The notes beneath the pieces were generated by a model, which made no database searches, had not been told where the DNA came from, and was given only the letters and a program-made list of their open reading frames with translations. The translations under genes were made by a program, and so were the position numbers. Source: Gramella sp. KN1008 (lineage in GTDB: Bacteria; Bacteroidota; Bacteroidia; Flavobacteriales; Flavobacteriaceae). From it: 64,000 nucleotides of DNA. Below are positions 63,308 to 64,000 of the stretch, one piece after another (within the stretch, counting starts at the first letter, position 1; each line of letters opens with the position of its first letter). Where the stretch lies: the NCBI RefSeq assembly GCF_004332155.1, contig NZ_SJDV01000004.1:124001-188000 (forward strand), written 5' to 3'.

Positions 63308-63330
63308 TTATAAGTATCAAATACTTATAA
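63308..63330. repeat. Perfect 10-bp inverted repeat just before a start codon
   Basis: TTATAAGTAT (63308-63317) and ATACTTATAA (63321-63330) flank CAA; the ATG of the next gene begins 3 bp later. It could be a repressor operator or an mRNA hairpin that covers the ribosome-binding region. There is no T tract, so it is not a typical terminator. Confidence 0.6.
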
Positions 63331-63333
63331 ATC

Positions 63334-64000
63334 ATGAAAAGAATAATATTATTTGTACTTATTTTATCCAGTTTGGGTATAAACGCCCAGTCTTTAGAGG
63401 GTTCATGGAAGCTTATAGAACAGAATGGGAAAGAAGTGAGCGATAAGGAAGTAGTGCGAATATATCAGGATGGATATTTTGCCGAAGGCGCTAAAATGGC
63501 CAGTTCAAACGAATTCTTATGGGCCCAGGGAGGAGAATATGATGAGAAAGATTACTCTGAAACCCTTGATTTTCATACTAAAGATCCTGAAATGGTAGGT
63601 GAGACTTTTGATCCCAAACTTACCTTCATAGACGGAAATGATAAGATCGAGATCAATAACGTAACTGAAAAGCAGGTCTGGAAGCGAATTTCAGATAATG
63701 AGAATGATCTTAATGGTAACTGGGTAATTACTGGTAGAAAGAGGGATGGTGAGATGAACACAATGAAACCCGGAGATAGAAGAACCATAAAGATCCTGGG
63801 AGGCGATCGCTTCCAATGGGTAGCCTTTAACTCTGCAACTCGTGGATTCTATGGAACAGGCGGCGGGACCTATACCGCTGAGAATGGAAAGTATACCGAA
63901 AATATTGAGTTTTTCTCGAGAGATGATAGCCGCGTGGGTGCCAGCCTCAGTTTTGATTATGAAGTGGTGGATGGTGATTGGCATCACTCAGGAAAAAGCT
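63334..64000 (+). CDS. Secreted protein, two lipocalin-like repeats (3' end outside window)
   Basis: The reading frame runs from ATG 63334 to the window end without a stop (222 residues seen). Signal peptide KRIILFVLILSSLGINAQ. Two similar beta-rich units follow: LEGSWKLIEQNGKEVSDK, and later LNGNWVITGRKRDGEMN with MKPGDRRTIKILGGDRFQWVAFN. This fits small Bacteroidota membrane-or-secreted proteins with lipocalin-like folds; the function is unknown. It is preceded by a perfect inverted repeat. Confidence 0.75.
   Translation, partial: MKRIILFVLILSSLGINAQSLEGSWKLIEQNGKEVSDKEVVRIYQDGYFAEGAKMASSNEFLWAQGGEYDEKDYSETLDFHTKDPEMVGETFDPKLTFIDGNDKIEINNVTEKQVWKRISDNENDLNGNWVITGRKRDGEMNTMKPGDRRTIKILGGDRFQWVAFNSATRGFYGTGGGTYTAENGKYTENIEFFSRDDSRVGASLSFDYEVVDGDWHHSGKS

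Noticed and set aside
1..64000. tRNA, rRNA, CRISPR, prophage or IS elements
   Set aside because: I looked for cloverleaf-like arms with CCA ends, repeat-spacer arrays, integrase/transposase frames and phage genes on both strands and found none.

Overview
The window is chromosomal DNA from a member of the Bacteroidota, most probably a marine Flavobacteriaceae of the Gramella/Christiangramia type (inference). The support is: SusC-style TonB-dependent receptors with carboxypeptidase-regulatory N-domains, DUF5689/DUF3078/DUF2480 proteins that are typical of the phylum, a three-subunit sdhCAB operon, IleRS of the long type, and promoters of the Bacteroidota form TTG-N19/20-TAnnTTTG rather than sigma70 -35/-10 boxes. 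Most of the window is ordinary housekeeping DNA. I see no prophage, IS element, CRISPR array, rRNA or tRNA gene.

Layout. 1-6194 (+): end of a TonB-dependent receptor, ileS, a DksA-like regulator, a secreted protein and lspA. 6191-10978 (-): a RimB-like retropepsin, RimK, an aspartoacylase-like deacylase, 5-formyl-THF cyclo-ligase, and a PAS histidine kinase with its single-domain response regulator. 11130-22668 (+): uvrC, a patatin/Omp85 fusion, tyrosine catabolism (hmgA, hpd), a possible small RNA, a DUF3108 protein, a tryptophan-dioxygenase-family protein, an M23 lipoprotein and pgi. 22973-31843: two large TonB-dependent receptors; the second is linked to a DUF5689 lipoprotein and a divergent secreted EEP nuclease, which looks like an extracellular nucleic-acid/phosphate scavenging locus. 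31929-35312 (-): mfd. 35454-43026: a flavin disulfide reductase, a TspO-like protein, pdeM, an aminotransferase and sdhCAB. 43290-45080 (+): DinB-like, cbpA and cbpM. 45086-51579: a secreted BNR/sortilin-like propeller, an Xaa-Pro aminopeptidase, a hydrolase, a mini zinc-ribbon protein and thiL. 51808-61911 (+): the SUF iron-sulfur assembly region (sufA-like, sufB, sufC, sufD, sufS, sufE, sufT, DUF2480) interrupted by a frameshifted four-helix-bundle gene, a small lipoprotein, an M43 metalloprotease and another small secreted protein. 62045-64000 (+): hflX and a truncated secreted protein.

How the genes fit together. SUF supplies Fe-S clusters to enzymes such as SdhB. HmgA and Hpd degrade tyrosine through homogentisate. 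UvrC and Mfd belong to nucleotide excision repair. RimB-like, RimK and the deacylase look like a cycle that adds, trims and removes peptide or acyl modifications. LspA would process the several lipoproteins encoded here.

The items most worth a second look are: the candidate small RNA at about 17870-17974, which has its own promoter and terminator; the four-helix-bundle pseudogene inside the suf cluster, flanked by inverted repeats like an rRNA intervening sequence; the RimB-RimK-deacylase cassette; the GXHH active-site motif of IleRS; and a perfect 10-bp inverted repeat abutting the last gene. None of these is proven to be a new system.
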